A stretch of DNA of 6,050 nt, taken from Oscillospiraceae bacterium. Its GTDB lineage: Bacteria > Bacillota > Clostridia > Oscillospirales > Ruminococcaceae. Position 1 is the first letter of the stretch. Every line of letters begins with the position of its first letter. Below the pieces are notes generated by a model, which was given only the letters and a program-made list of their open reading frames with translations, was not told where the DNA came from and made no database searches. The DNA lies in the NCBI GenBank assembly GCA_017528675.1, contig JAFXOO010000089.1, positions 1 through 6,050 of the forward strand, in the 5' to 3' direction. The position numbers were made by a program, and so were the translations under genes. This document shows, one piece after another, positions 1-5,407 of the stretch.

Positions 1-2
1 AG

Positions 3-119
3 ACCAACGACTATTTTGCCAAAGGACTCAGCGGAGGATGCCTTGCCATTCTCCCACCGACAAGAAGCAACTTTGCCGCGGAGGACGATATCATCGCAGG
101 CAATACTGGACTATATGGC
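3..119 (+). CDS. gltB: Glutamate synthase large subunit, internal fragment of the C-terminal GXGXG domain
   Basis: Plus-strand frame 3 runs in from the left edge and encodes about 39 residues that read as the glutamate synthase (GOGAT) C-terminal beta-helix domain. Landmarks are NDYFAKGLSGG, then ILPP, an acidic stretch AAEDDIIAGN, and GLYG. In the family these correspond to NDYxGKGLSGG, the YPP turn and the NxxLYGAT segment. The family enzyme makes glutamate from glutamine and 2-oxoglutarate; this domain is structural and adjoins the synthase domain. The match stops after LYG at base 119, exactly where the family would continue with ATSG. From there the plus strand is simply antisense to porA. 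The fragment therefore has neither start nor stop here: it enters from outside the window and is broken on its 3' side. The domain assignment is firm. Whether the break is biological or an assembly error is unknown. Confidence 0.8.
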
Positions 120-491
120 CGCCAGGGAATCCCGCTGGTCGCCGTAGATATTCCACGGAAGCGCTGTCGAGCGGTTGGCATTCATCATCACAATCGGGAA
201 CCGCCCGCCGGAGGCATAGACAAGGCCTTCCGCCATGTACAGCAAGCCCTGGGAGGAGGTTGCTGTGAAGGTGCGGACGCCTGCCGCCGATGCACCGATG
301 GCACAGGACAGCGCCGAATGCTCGGACTCCACATGGATGAATTCGGCATCGAGAGAGCCGTCCTCCACCATGTCAGACAGCCGCTCCACCACGATGGTCT
401 GGGGGGTGATCGGGTAGGCAGAGATCACCTCCGGCCGTGCCAGACGGATTCCTGCGGCAAATGCCTCGTCTCCGGATAAAAACTGCTTCAT
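111..491 (-). CDS. porA: 2-oxoacid (pyruvate):ferredoxin oxidoreductase alpha subunit, 3'-truncated
   Basis: This encodes the N-terminal 124 or so residues of a PorA-type alpha subunit, which binds substrate and contributes to the thiamine-diphosphate active site of an enzyme that oxidises a 2-oxoacid to acyl-CoA and CO2 while reducing ferredoxin. Visible motifs are GDEAFAAGIRLARP near the N-terminus, the family signature SAYPITPQT, the VESEHSAL stretch, TATSSQGLLYMAEG, and WNIYGDQRDSLA near the end. Complete alpha subunits are roughly 350-400 residues, so about two thirds is missing. Homology stops after DSLA; two further codons lead to a TAG at 111-113 that lies inside the gltB-derived sequence, so the stop is a product of the junction rather than a native end. 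The start ATG (491-489) overlaps the upstream ferredoxin-subunit stop by 4 bp (ATGA), implying translational coupling. A beta subunit (porB) would normally follow and is absent here. Confidence 0.85.
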   Translation of the reverse strand: MKQFLSGDEAFAAGIRLARPEVISAYPITPQTIVVERLSDMVEDGSLDAEFIHVESEHSALSCAIGASAAGVRTFTATSSQGLLYMAEGLVYASGGRFPIVMMNANRSTALPWNIYGDQRDSLAAI

Positions 492-781
492 TCCCGCTCA
501 CGCTCCATTCCGATGGCTCCCGGCCTGCACTGCTTTTCGCAGATGCCGCAGCCCTTGCAAAAATCATAGTCGATGACGGCCTTTCCGTCCTGTATGGAGA
601 TCACGCCGTCCGGACAGTAGAGATAGCACTGCCCGCAGCCGATACATCTGGTGCTGTCCACGACGGGACGGATGCTGCGCCAGCCGGCATTGACCGTCAC
701 AAGATAGCCTGCTTCGTAGCTTGTGGACTCCGGGACATCGTCAAATCCGAAGCTTTTCTTTTCACGCAGATACGGTTTCAT
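488..781 (-). CDS. porD: 2-oxoacid:ferredoxin oxidoreductase delta subunit, 2x[4Fe-4S] ferredoxin
   Basis: A 97-residue protein with two 4Fe-4S binding motifs. The first has Cys46, Cys49, Cys52 and Cys56 (CIGCGQCYLYCP); the second has Cys75, Cys78, Cys81 and Cys85 (CKGCGICEKQC). In the four-subunit 2-oxoacid oxidoreductases this subunit passes electrons from the thiamine/cluster site to external ferredoxin. The N-terminal 40 residues, including GWRSIRPVVD just before the first cluster, are typical of the delta subunit and separate it from a free ferredoxin. One small oddity: the second motif ends C-R-P instead of the usual C-P. Both ends overlap neighbours by 4 bp (ATGA at 778-781 with the gamma subunit and at 488-491 with the alpha subunit), so it sits in the middle of a tightly coupled operon. 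Cytoplasmic. Pyruvate specificity is assumed from the commonest family member; other 2-oxoacids are possible. Confidence 0.9.
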   Translation of the reverse strand: MKPYLREKKSFGFDDVPESTSYEAGYLVTVNAGWRSIRPVVDSTRCIGCGQCYLYCPDGVISIQDGKAVIDYDFCKGCGICEKQCRPGAIGMERERE

Positions 782-1293
782 TGGCGCACCTCCCTGACTG
801 CCTGACAGACAGCCTGTTTATTCTTTTCCCGGATTTTTGGTGAAAGATAGCGGTCAATCGCCGTAACAAGCTGCTCGTCTGTGACCGCATCTGACACGCC
901 GGACAGTGCGCCGAGCATCACGGTGTTCACCACCGGAAGATGCAGTGCAGCAGCAAGCGCATCTCCGTCAAAGGCAATCCAGTCAGGACTCTGCTTCCGG
1001 GTGTTGACGAGGATCCGTCCCTCTGCTTTCAGGAGCTTCTGCAAAGCAGGGGTGTAGAGAGTTTCATCCAGAATGACGATATAATCTGCCTTCTCTGTTT
1101 CGCTGCGATCCAGAATCGGCCGGTTATCGAGCTTGGTAAACGCCCGCACAGGGGCACCACGGCGTTCCGGCCCGAACGAGGGAAATGCCAGAGAATAGGC
1201 ATCTCCGCCCTTATCTGCAAATGCCGCTCCAAGGAGCTTTGCTGCTGTAAATGCGCCCTGCCCGCCACGGCCGAGCCATAGTATCTCTTTCAT
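778..1293 (-). CDS. porC: 2-oxoacid (pyruvate):ferredoxin oxidoreductase gamma subunit
   Basis: A 171-residue gamma subunit, the first gene of the por operon. The N-terminus carries the diagnostic LGRGGQGAFTAAKLLG motif, followed by SFGPERRGAPVRAF at about residues 39-52 and DYIVILDETL at about 70-79. All are typical of the POR/KOR/VOR gamma family, which in the holoenzyme contributes to CoA binding. Length is close to the 170-190 usual for the family. The start is supported by an AAGGAGG ribosome site at 1307-1301, 7 bases before the ATG at 1293. It ends in an ATGA overlap with the delta subunit. The order gamma-delta-alpha(-beta) is that of the classical four-subunit enzyme rather than the single-chain clostridial PFOR. 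In an anaerobe it would supply acetyl-CoA and reduced ferredoxin, or run in reverse for carbon assimilation. Substrate identity cannot be read from the sequence. Confidence 0.9.
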   Translation of the reverse strand: MKEILWLGRGGQGAFTAAKLLGAAFADKGGDAYSLAFPSFGPERRGAPVRAFTKLDNRPILDRSETEKADYIVILDETLYTPALQKLLKAEGRILVNTRKQSPDWIAFDGDALAAALHLPVVNTVMLGALSGVSDAVTDEQLVTAIDRYLSPKIREKNKQAVCQAVREVRQ

Positions 1294-1300
1294 CTTATAG

Positions 1301-1307
1301 CCTCCTT
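1301..1307 (-). promoter_or_regulatory. Ribosome binding site of the por operon
   Basis: On the minus strand this reads AAGGAGG, a full Shine-Dalgarno match, with a 7-nt spacer to the gamma-subunit ATG at 1293. It fixes that start codon. Confidence 0.85.
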
Positions 1308-1321
1308 AATCCATATGATTA

Positions 1322-1337
1322 CTATACTATAGTATAG
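1322..1337. promoter_or_regulatory. Perfect 16-bp palindrome over the por -10 box (candidate operator)
   Basis: The sequence CTATACTATAGTATAG is exactly its own reverse complement, centred between 1329 and 1330. It covers the -10 box and the expected melting region of the por promoter. A protein dimer bound here would block RNA polymerase. The palindrome is AT-rich, so some symmetry could come by chance from overlapping TATA-like boxes; the full 8-bp half-site makes that less likely. No regulator gene for it is identifiable in the window. Confidence 0.5.
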
Positions 1338-1360
1338 CACAAAAACAGGCCTCTGTCCAA
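1331..1360 (-). promoter_or_regulatory. Probable sigma-A promoter of the por operon
   Basis: On the minus strand a -10 box TATACT (1336-1331) is preceded by TGC, giving an extended -10 element. A -35-like TTGGAC lies at 1360-1355 (18-bp spacer; 17 bp if read as TGGACA at 1359-1354). The transcript would start around 1325 and have a leader of about 30 nt to the gamma-subunit ATG. The -10 box is inside a perfect 16-bp palindrome, which suggests control by a dimeric repressor. No experimental support; the -35 match is moderate. Confidence 0.6.
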
Positions 1361-1369
1361 TGCCTGTTT
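1341..1369 (-). terminator. Candidate intrinsic terminator upstream of por, overlapping its -35 region
   Basis: An 8-bp perfect stem (arms 1369-1362, AAACAGGC, and 1350-1343, GCCTGTTT) with an 11-nt loop is followed on the minus strand by a run of five T (1345-1341, partly within the stem). This is the form of a weak rho-independent terminator for transcripts arriving from the protease gene. The -35 box of the por promoter lies in the loop, so the same bases may serve two purposes. It could instead be a regulator site. Confidence 0.4.
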
Positions 1370-1414
1370 CTGATGGTTTGCTATAGATTTTGACTATAAA
1401 GAAACTAATAAAGC

Positions 1415-1442
1415 AGAGCACTTCCCCTCGGAGAAGTGCTCT
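1415..1442 (-). terminator. Hairpin terminator downstream of the metalloprotease gene
   Basis: A perfect 10-bp stem pairs AGAGCACTTC (1415-1424) with GAAGTGCTCT (1433-1442), with an 8-nt loop. On the minus strand the stem is followed by GCTTTATTAG, a short and interrupted U-rich tail. It is the first strong hairpin after the repeat element downstream of the protease stop at 1616, and probably ends that transcript. The tail is imperfect, hence moderate confidence. Confidence 0.55.
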
Positions 1443-1457
1443 CAGCTTGTCGATAAA

Positions 1458-1563
1458 GTTCCTTTTCTGGCGCCGGCGCACTGCGGTGCGCCCCCTCCGC
1501 CGCCGTTCGGCGGCACCTCCCCCGAAGGGGGAGTGGGCTGGGGTAAGCTGCCCAGCAAGGAAC
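1458..1563. repeat. GC-rich intergenic palindromic element with three hairpins and terminal inverted repeats
   Basis: About 106 bp bounded by inverted ends GTTCCTT (1458-1464) and AAGGAAC (1557-1563), with CTGG/CCAG just inside them. Within are three consecutive hairpins: GCGCAC/GTGCGC (1476-1491, 4-nt loop), GCCGCC/GGCGGC (1499-1514) and CTCCCCC/GGGGGAG (1517-1533, GAA loop). Its base composition differs sharply from the AT-rich promoter next to it. CTCCCCC-hairpin elements of this kind are dispersed between genes in many Ruminococcaceae genomes, which is a recollection and not a search result. It has no coding capacity, so it would be a REP- or MITE-like non-autonomous element. It also lies where it could stabilise or end the protease mRNA. 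Confidence 0.6.
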
Positions 1564-1615
1564 GAGCGCAGGCAGTCGCTTATGCCCTGGCTGTGGAGCG
1601 CTCACCGGTGCTGCG

Positions 1616-3193
1616 TTATTGTTTCTCCACCGTCACAGAGCATTTTCCGTTCTGAACCTCGCCGATGGTCACGGTATAGCCGGTGTTCACTGTCTGATAG
1701 CCATCTGCATCATATCCCGCAAAATTCGTTGTGCCGAAGGTGCAGATGTTGCCCGTCCGGTAAAACGGCCCGTGTTCCTGCTCATTGACCAGGCGGAGTA
1801 TCCGGAACCGGTCGCTGCCGAGGTAGTTTTCCCCGAAGTTGTCATACTTGAATGACGTCCGGTTCCACATGTCCGTGAACAGCTCAGCATCGACATGGAA
1901 AATCCGCACACCGTCAGGCCGGTTGTACCAGGCATAGGTTGCCATCTCGGTGTTGTTGGCGGCGGGCGTGAGATATTCGATCACAAAGTACTCCGAGGTC
2001 GTATTACCCGGCTCTGCACTGACTGGCAGAATCAGACAGCTTCCCTCTGTGGAAAGATCGGAAAGCTCAAATGTCTGCGTACCGCTCCCCTCATACCACT
2101 GCACCTGATCGTGCGACATCCAGCCGAGCATCAGCTTGGAAAAGCTGCAAAAATCACCGATGGAATCGTCCATCCGCTCAAAGCCTGCATCGCCCACAAA
2201 TCCCTCTGAGCTTGTATAGTGATCGCCGTCACCATAGACATAGTAGTCCGGCAGTCCAAGGCAGTGCCCCAGCTCGTGGATGACCGTCTGCTTGTACGTC
2301 CAGATGGTATCTGCATAGGGGGACTGATCCATGATGATGTAGTTGAACAGCCGTTTTCCGTCCAGCGTAAAGAACGGATTTTCGTACCATACCGCCGTAC
2401 AACCCCACCAGTACTGCTTGTCGTCATAGCTTGCATTGTCAAGCGGCACGGCAAAGGTCAGGCAGTCAATCACACCGTCGCCGTCGCCGTCGTACTGGCT
2501 GAAGTCGATCTGCTCATCGAGTCCCTGAAGCACCTCCATGGCAGTCCTTTCATACATCGGGGTACCGTTTTCGTCATAGTACTGGTAATCCGCCATGTTG
2601 CCGCTGCAAGTGTAGTATACACAGTCGCCCTCAATGCGCAGATTGCCGTAGGAGGCACGGTCATACCAGCCTGTGATGCTGTCATAGGGATCCCCTGCCT
2701 GGCCGGAGCCGTAGAGCTCCTGCCGCAGCGTATCCAGCGGGAGCTTCTGGTCGGAGTATTTTACATCCGCAAATTCCACAAATACCGAAAGCATCTTTGC
2801 CGTCCCGGTATTGGGCAGAGACTTTTCAAACTGCCCTGTGACAGGGTCAAATAGTGTGGTATCCTTCGGTTCCGGCGGCGGATCCTGCTGCTCCGGCGTA
2901 TAGATGCCGAGCACCATTTTTTTGAGATAGCCGAGGTCAAAAATGTCGATCACATCATTGTGGTCGATGTCACCGAGATCAACACGGTCAACCTCCATCT
3001 CCACAGGCAGCCCCAGCAGATGTTGTTGCAGCATAATAATGTCAGCCACATCCACGACACCGTTGCCGCTGATGTCGCCAAGATGATACTGCTCTGTCTC
3101 CGAGAGGGCAGCAGCCGTCATCTGCATTGAACTCATGGAGCCGATGAGTACGGCAGCCGAAACAGCGGTCAGTATTCTTCTAATGCGTTTCAT
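1616..3193 (-). CDS. Secreted M6-like metalloprotease with N-terminal type I dockerin
   Basis: A 525-residue exported protein. Residues 1-29 form a signal peptide (KRIRR, a hydrophobic core, then TAAA before the likely cut). Residues 38-96 are a dockerin with two calcium-binding F-hand repeats: D40, S42, N44, D48, D51 and D75, D77, N79, D83, D86; the second has Asp80 where Gly is usual. A proline-rich linker (PPPEP, 105-109) follows. The rest is an M6-like (immune inhibitor A type) peptidase domain with the zinc motif HELGHCLGLPD: His306 and His310 as ligands, Glu307 catalytic, Asp316 the probable third ligand. An extra DGDGDGVID loop (235-243) fits the family's structural calcium site. It would cut extracellular protein and dock on a cohesin scaffold at the cell surface. 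The start is supported by AAGGGAG at 3206-3200, 6 nt from the ATG. It has its own promoter and stands alone; the physiological substrate is unknown. Confidence 0.9.
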   Translation of the reverse strand: MKRIRRILTAVSAAVLIGSMSSMQMTAAALSETEQYHLGDISGNGVVDVADIIMLQQHLLGLPVEMEVDRVDLGDIDHNDVIDIFDLGYLKKMVLGIYTPEQQDPPPEPKDTTLFDPVTGQFEKSLPNTGTAKMLSVFVEFADVKYSDQKLPLDTLRQELYGSGQAGDPYDSITGWYDRASYGNLRIEGDCVYYTCSGNMADYQYYDENGTPMYERTAMEVLQGLDEQIDFSQYDGDGDGVIDCLTFAVPLDNASYDDKQYWWGCTAVWYENPFFTLDGKRLFNYIIMDQSPYADTIWTYKQTVIHELGHCLGLPDYYVYGDGDHYTSSEGFVGDAGFERMDDSIGDFCSFSKLMLGWMSHDQVQWYEGSGTQTFELSDLSTEGSCLILPVSAEPGNTTSEYFVIEYLTPAANNTEMATYAWYNRPDGVRIFHVDAELFTDMWNRTSFKYDNFGENYLGSDRFRILRLVNEQEHGPFYRTGNICTFGTTNFAGYDADGYQTVNTGYTVTIGEVQNGKCSVTVEKQ

Positions 3194-3199
3194 CCTAAT

Positions 3200-3206
3200 C
3201 TCCCTT
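3200..3206 (-). promoter_or_regulatory. Ribosome binding site of the metalloprotease
   Basis: Minus-strand AAGGGAG with a 6-nt spacer to the ATG at 3193. It supports this start, which also places the basic residues of the signal peptide at the very N-terminus. Confidence 0.7.
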
Positions 3207-3288
3207 CAGAAGGCATCCGGCAGAAAACCGGGCGCCGGGCTGTTATAGTTATTTCATTTTTCGCCATGGTGTCCTGATTCATGGATTC

Positions 3289-3317
3289 ATTATACCATAA
3301 TTCTGCATGGTTGTCAA
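3289..3317 (-). promoter_or_regulatory. Consensus sigma-A promoter of the metalloprotease gene
   Basis: Minus strand: a perfect -35 TTGACA (3317-3312), exactly 17 bp, and a perfect -10 TATAAT (3294-3289) preceded by TGG, an extended -10. Transcription should start near 3282, leaving an untranslated leader of about 90 nt before the ATG at 3193. A full match to every promoter element predicts strong basal transcription unless a repressor acts. Confidence 0.85.
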
Positions 3318-3370
3318 TGCATTTTGTCTGTTTTCACAACAAAGCAGATGAAATTGTGCTGCACAAAAGC

Positions 3371-3403
3371 ACAGCCCCCGAACCGGTGCAGTTCGGGGGC
3401 TGT
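3371..3403 (-). terminator. Intrinsic terminator of the idi-regulator operon
   Basis: A 13-bp perfect GC-rich stem pairs ACAGCCCCCGAAC (3371-3383) with GTTCGGGGGCTGT (3391-3403), with a 7-nt loop. It lies 52 bp past the regulator stop. On the minus strand it is followed by GCTTTTGTG, a short U run; the plus-strand side has none. This points to termination of the leftward operon, insulating the protease promoter that begins 54 bp further on. Confidence 0.8.
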
Positions 3404-3454
3404 TGGATACGGTATTGTGTGGTACAGGCGGCTGATACTATTTTTCAGCTTTAC

Positions 3455-5404
3455 TCACCGGTACAGCTCACTCCGTTTCTGAATATTCATCTTCTTAAAG
3501 ATGGTCTGAACGGTGGTTTTGATGGTGTTTTCGCTGACATTGAGGCGGGTGGCGATCTCCTTGTTGGTGAGGCGTTCACTGACGAGTGCCACAATTTCGA
3601 GCTGGCGTGCAGTGAGGGTGGTGTCGTGGACGAGCGAATCGGAGCTCTGCTTGCTGAGGAGCCGCCGGTAGACGGTCAGAGAGGAACGGATTCTGGCGCA
3701 GAACGGTGCATATTCAGGATTTTTCTTAAGCTGCTCCAGGCCGTGGAAAATGCTGCTGTAGTACCAGAGATAGGGCAGAATCAGGTTGGGGGCAATGGCA
3801 CATTTCAGCGAATCTTCGAGAAATTTCAGTGCCATTTCGGGCTGCTCAAGACTCTCGTAGGCAATGGCCAGCAGCAACGTGCGGATGCATTCGACACACG
3901 GCTCCGCAAACGGCTCCTGCTGCTCGAACAGCGCAATGAGATTCTGGTAATTGTGCAGCCGAAGCAGAAGCAATCCCTGAAACAGCAGACTTTTAGGCTT
4001 CTGTCCCTTGTTGCGGTGGGTTTTGAGCATGTAAATGCAGAGATCCTCAACATCTGCATCCCAGTCTCCGCCACGCAGCAGCCGCAGCAGCAGTATGGCA
4101 CGGCTCAGCTCGCTTGCCGCATGCCAGCCGCCGCTCCGGAGCTGCTCGTTGAGTGACTCCCGGAGCATGGACATGCCGGCATCGGTATTCCCGGAAAATA
4201 TGTTGATGGCTGCCCGGAAAATCTGGATGGTGCATCGGTTGCGGCCGGTGTCCGCTATGGTGAACTCAATTGCCTGTAGCATCGTCAGCGATTCCTTCGG
4301 TGCAAATTGCAGTATCATCTGTAACAGCTCATAAAGATCCTGGTCACGCACTTCCTGACGGCTTCCCTGTGCGCCATCCTTCTGGAGCCGCTGGAGCTCC
4401 AGACCATCACCGACACGGTCATTCTCCGCCTTCTGGTCGGAGGTAAAGAGCCGGTAGCGTGCCGACAGTGCCGAAACCAGGAGGTAGTGCATGTGGTAGC
4501 GGCCGCTGTTTTCGTCATAGTACAGAAATGCCGGGAGGTTCTGGGTATTGAGCAGCGAAAACGCCGCCGAGGGAAAGTCTCCGCCAACCTGCTGGCAGTA
4601 GTTGCAGAGCTCGTCCGCCGAAAAGCTCTCGTAGACAGACATACGGCTCAGAAGCTCCCACTGCACCGGCGTCAGACCGAGATCCTCCGGGTTCGAGGCG
4701 AGCATAATCCATGAGGCAAACAGTTCCTCCAGCCCCATCAGCGTCCGTGCCTTGCCAAGGTGAGTGATCTGCTGGTAAATGCGTGTGATCGCAGGCATCC
4801 AGCCGCTTGTGAAACGGTAGATGAGCGCTGCCTCCTCCGGCAGCAGCCGGATGCCGTAGCTGCCGTAGCCCTGAATGATTTCCTCCGGCGTAAGCATGAA
4901 GTAATCATCCGAAATATAGTTGATGTAGTCCTGTAACACCATCTGGGTGTTGGTGAACAGGTGGAAGCGGGACATGATAACAATGTGAAAGCCTTCAATC
5001 CGCTGTGCTGCAAGCTGGTAGAGAAATATGGCGATATTTTCATCAATTTTGCCGCTGCAATCGAGCACATAGATCAGCATGGCGCCTTTGTCAGAACGCT
5101 TGAGCATATTGGCGATGCAGCTTGCAGCAGCGGAAAGAGATGTAGTGAAATCCGGCTTTTCCGCCTGAATCTCCGGAATTTCGCCGCCGATCTGCGAAAG
5201 GAAATTACCGAACCAGTCCCGGAATGTCTCAGCCGAGCAGCAATTCCAGGAATACCGGCATTTCAGATTGTCCACATAGGAGCGTACTGCTGTGGTCTTG
5301 CCGGAAATCATCGGCGCCCTGACAATGGTCAGCGGCTTCTTGCGGATGCAGTTGAGACGCCCGGTGAGGCGACTGTTGAAGTAGTAGAATTCCCGTTCCG
5401 TCAT
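3455..5404 (-). CDS. MalT-like LuxR-family transcriptional regulator (STAND/LAL ATPase)
   Basis: A 649-residue cytoplasmic protein. A P-loop ATPase region is at the N-terminus: Walker A APMISGKT at residues 30-37, a Walker B-like LIYVLD at 110-115, and MSR (144-146) at the sensor position. A TSGWMPAI stretch near 200 resembles the EGW-containing segment of MalT relatives. The middle, roughly 380-590, is helical and rich in Leu/Ala with TPR-like character. The C-terminal 56 residues are a LuxR-type helix-turn-helix: LTARQLEIVALVSERLTNKE, then IATRLNVSENTIKTTVQ. In the family, inducer and ATP binding cause oligomerisation and promoter activation. It is shorter than MalT (about 900), and Walker B is followed by Cys rather than a second acidic residue. 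The start lies 3 bp after the idi stop, with AAGGA about 10 nt upstream, so it is probably cotranscribed with idi. Ligand and targets are unknown. Confidence 0.85.
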   Translation of the reverse strand: MTEREFYYFNSRLTGRLNCIRKKPLTIVRAPMISGKTTAVRSYVDNLKCRYSWNCCSAETFRDWFGNFLSQIGGEIPEIQAEKPDFTTSLSAAASCIANMLKRSDKGAMLIYVLDCSGKIDENIAIFLYQLAAQRIEGFHIVIMSRFHLFTNTQMVLQDYINYISDDYFMLTPEEIIQGYGSYGIRLLPEEAALIYRFTSGWMPAITRIYQQITHLGKARTLMGLEELFASWIMLASNPEDLGLTPVQWELLSRMSVYESFSADELCNYCQQVGGDFPSAAFSLLNTQNLPAFLYYDENSGRYHMHYLLVSALSARYRLFTSDQKAENDRVGDGLELQRLQKDGAQGSRQEVRDQDLYELLQMILQFAPKESLTMLQAIEFTIADTGRNRCTIQIFRAAINIFSGNTDAGMSMLRESLNEQLRSGGWHAASELSRAILLLRLLRGGDWDADVEDLCIYMLKTHRNKGQKPKSLLFQGLLLLRLHNYQNLIALFEQQEPFAEPCVECIRTLLLAIAYESLEQPEMALKFLEDSLKCAIAPNLILPYLWYYSSIFHGLEQLKKNPEYAPFCARIRSSLTVYRRLLSKQSSDSLVHDTTLTARQLEIVALVSERLTNKEIATRLNVSENTIKTTVQTIFKKMNIQKRSELYR

Positions 5405-5407
5405 GAC

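Larger units (their letters stand above)
1294..1615. other. Intergenic region between the metalloprotease and the por operon
   Basis: This 322-bp gap holds no convincing gene. From right to left it contains about 50 bp without clear structure after the protease stop (1564-1615), the three-hairpin repeat element (1458-1563), a hairpin terminator (1415-1442), an imperfect TATAG-N7-CTATA dyad (1382-1398), and the por terminator/promoter/palindrome/ribosome-site cluster (1301-1369). A 63-codon open frame at 1290-1481 on the minus strand runs across the hairpins and has no ribosome site; I do not regard it as a gene. Confidence 0.7.

Noticed and set aside
111..113. In-frame TAG in porA as an ordinary nonsense mutation
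   Set aside because: The codons beyond it in the same frame do not resume PorA similarity, and the opposite strand there matches glutamate synthase. It is a junction artefact of fused sequence, not a point mutation.
38..268. Plus-strand open frame of 76 codons crossing the gltB/porA junction
   Set aside because: It is in a different frame from the gltB match, is rich in Arg/Ser/Gly as expected for an out-of-frame read, and has no ribosome site.
488..781. Stand-alone bacterial ferredoxin
   Set aside because: The 40-residue N-terminal extension, the 4-bp overlaps with gamma and alpha subunit genes and the gene order identify it as the delta subunit.
1290..1481. Minus-strand 63-codon open frame between the protease and por
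   Set aside because: It runs through the repeat element, the terminator and the por promoter, has no ribosome site and resembles no known protein.
1415..1563. CRISPR array or tRNA in the hairpin-rich intergenic region
   Set aside because: The hairpins differ in sequence and spacing, there are no regularly spaced direct repeats, and no cloverleaf or T-loop consensus is visible.
3194..3282. Riboswitch in the roughly 90-nt leader of the metalloprotease
   Set aside because: Apart from short CCGG repeats able to pair over 4 bp I see no conserved aptamer core or terminator/antiterminator pair.
3281..4156. Plus-strand open frame of 291 codons, with others at 2219-2854 and 4961-5686
   Set aside because: They lie antisense to the strongly supported regulator, protease and idi genes, have no recognisable motifs or ribosome sites, and are explained by the GC-rich codon use of the minus-strand genes.
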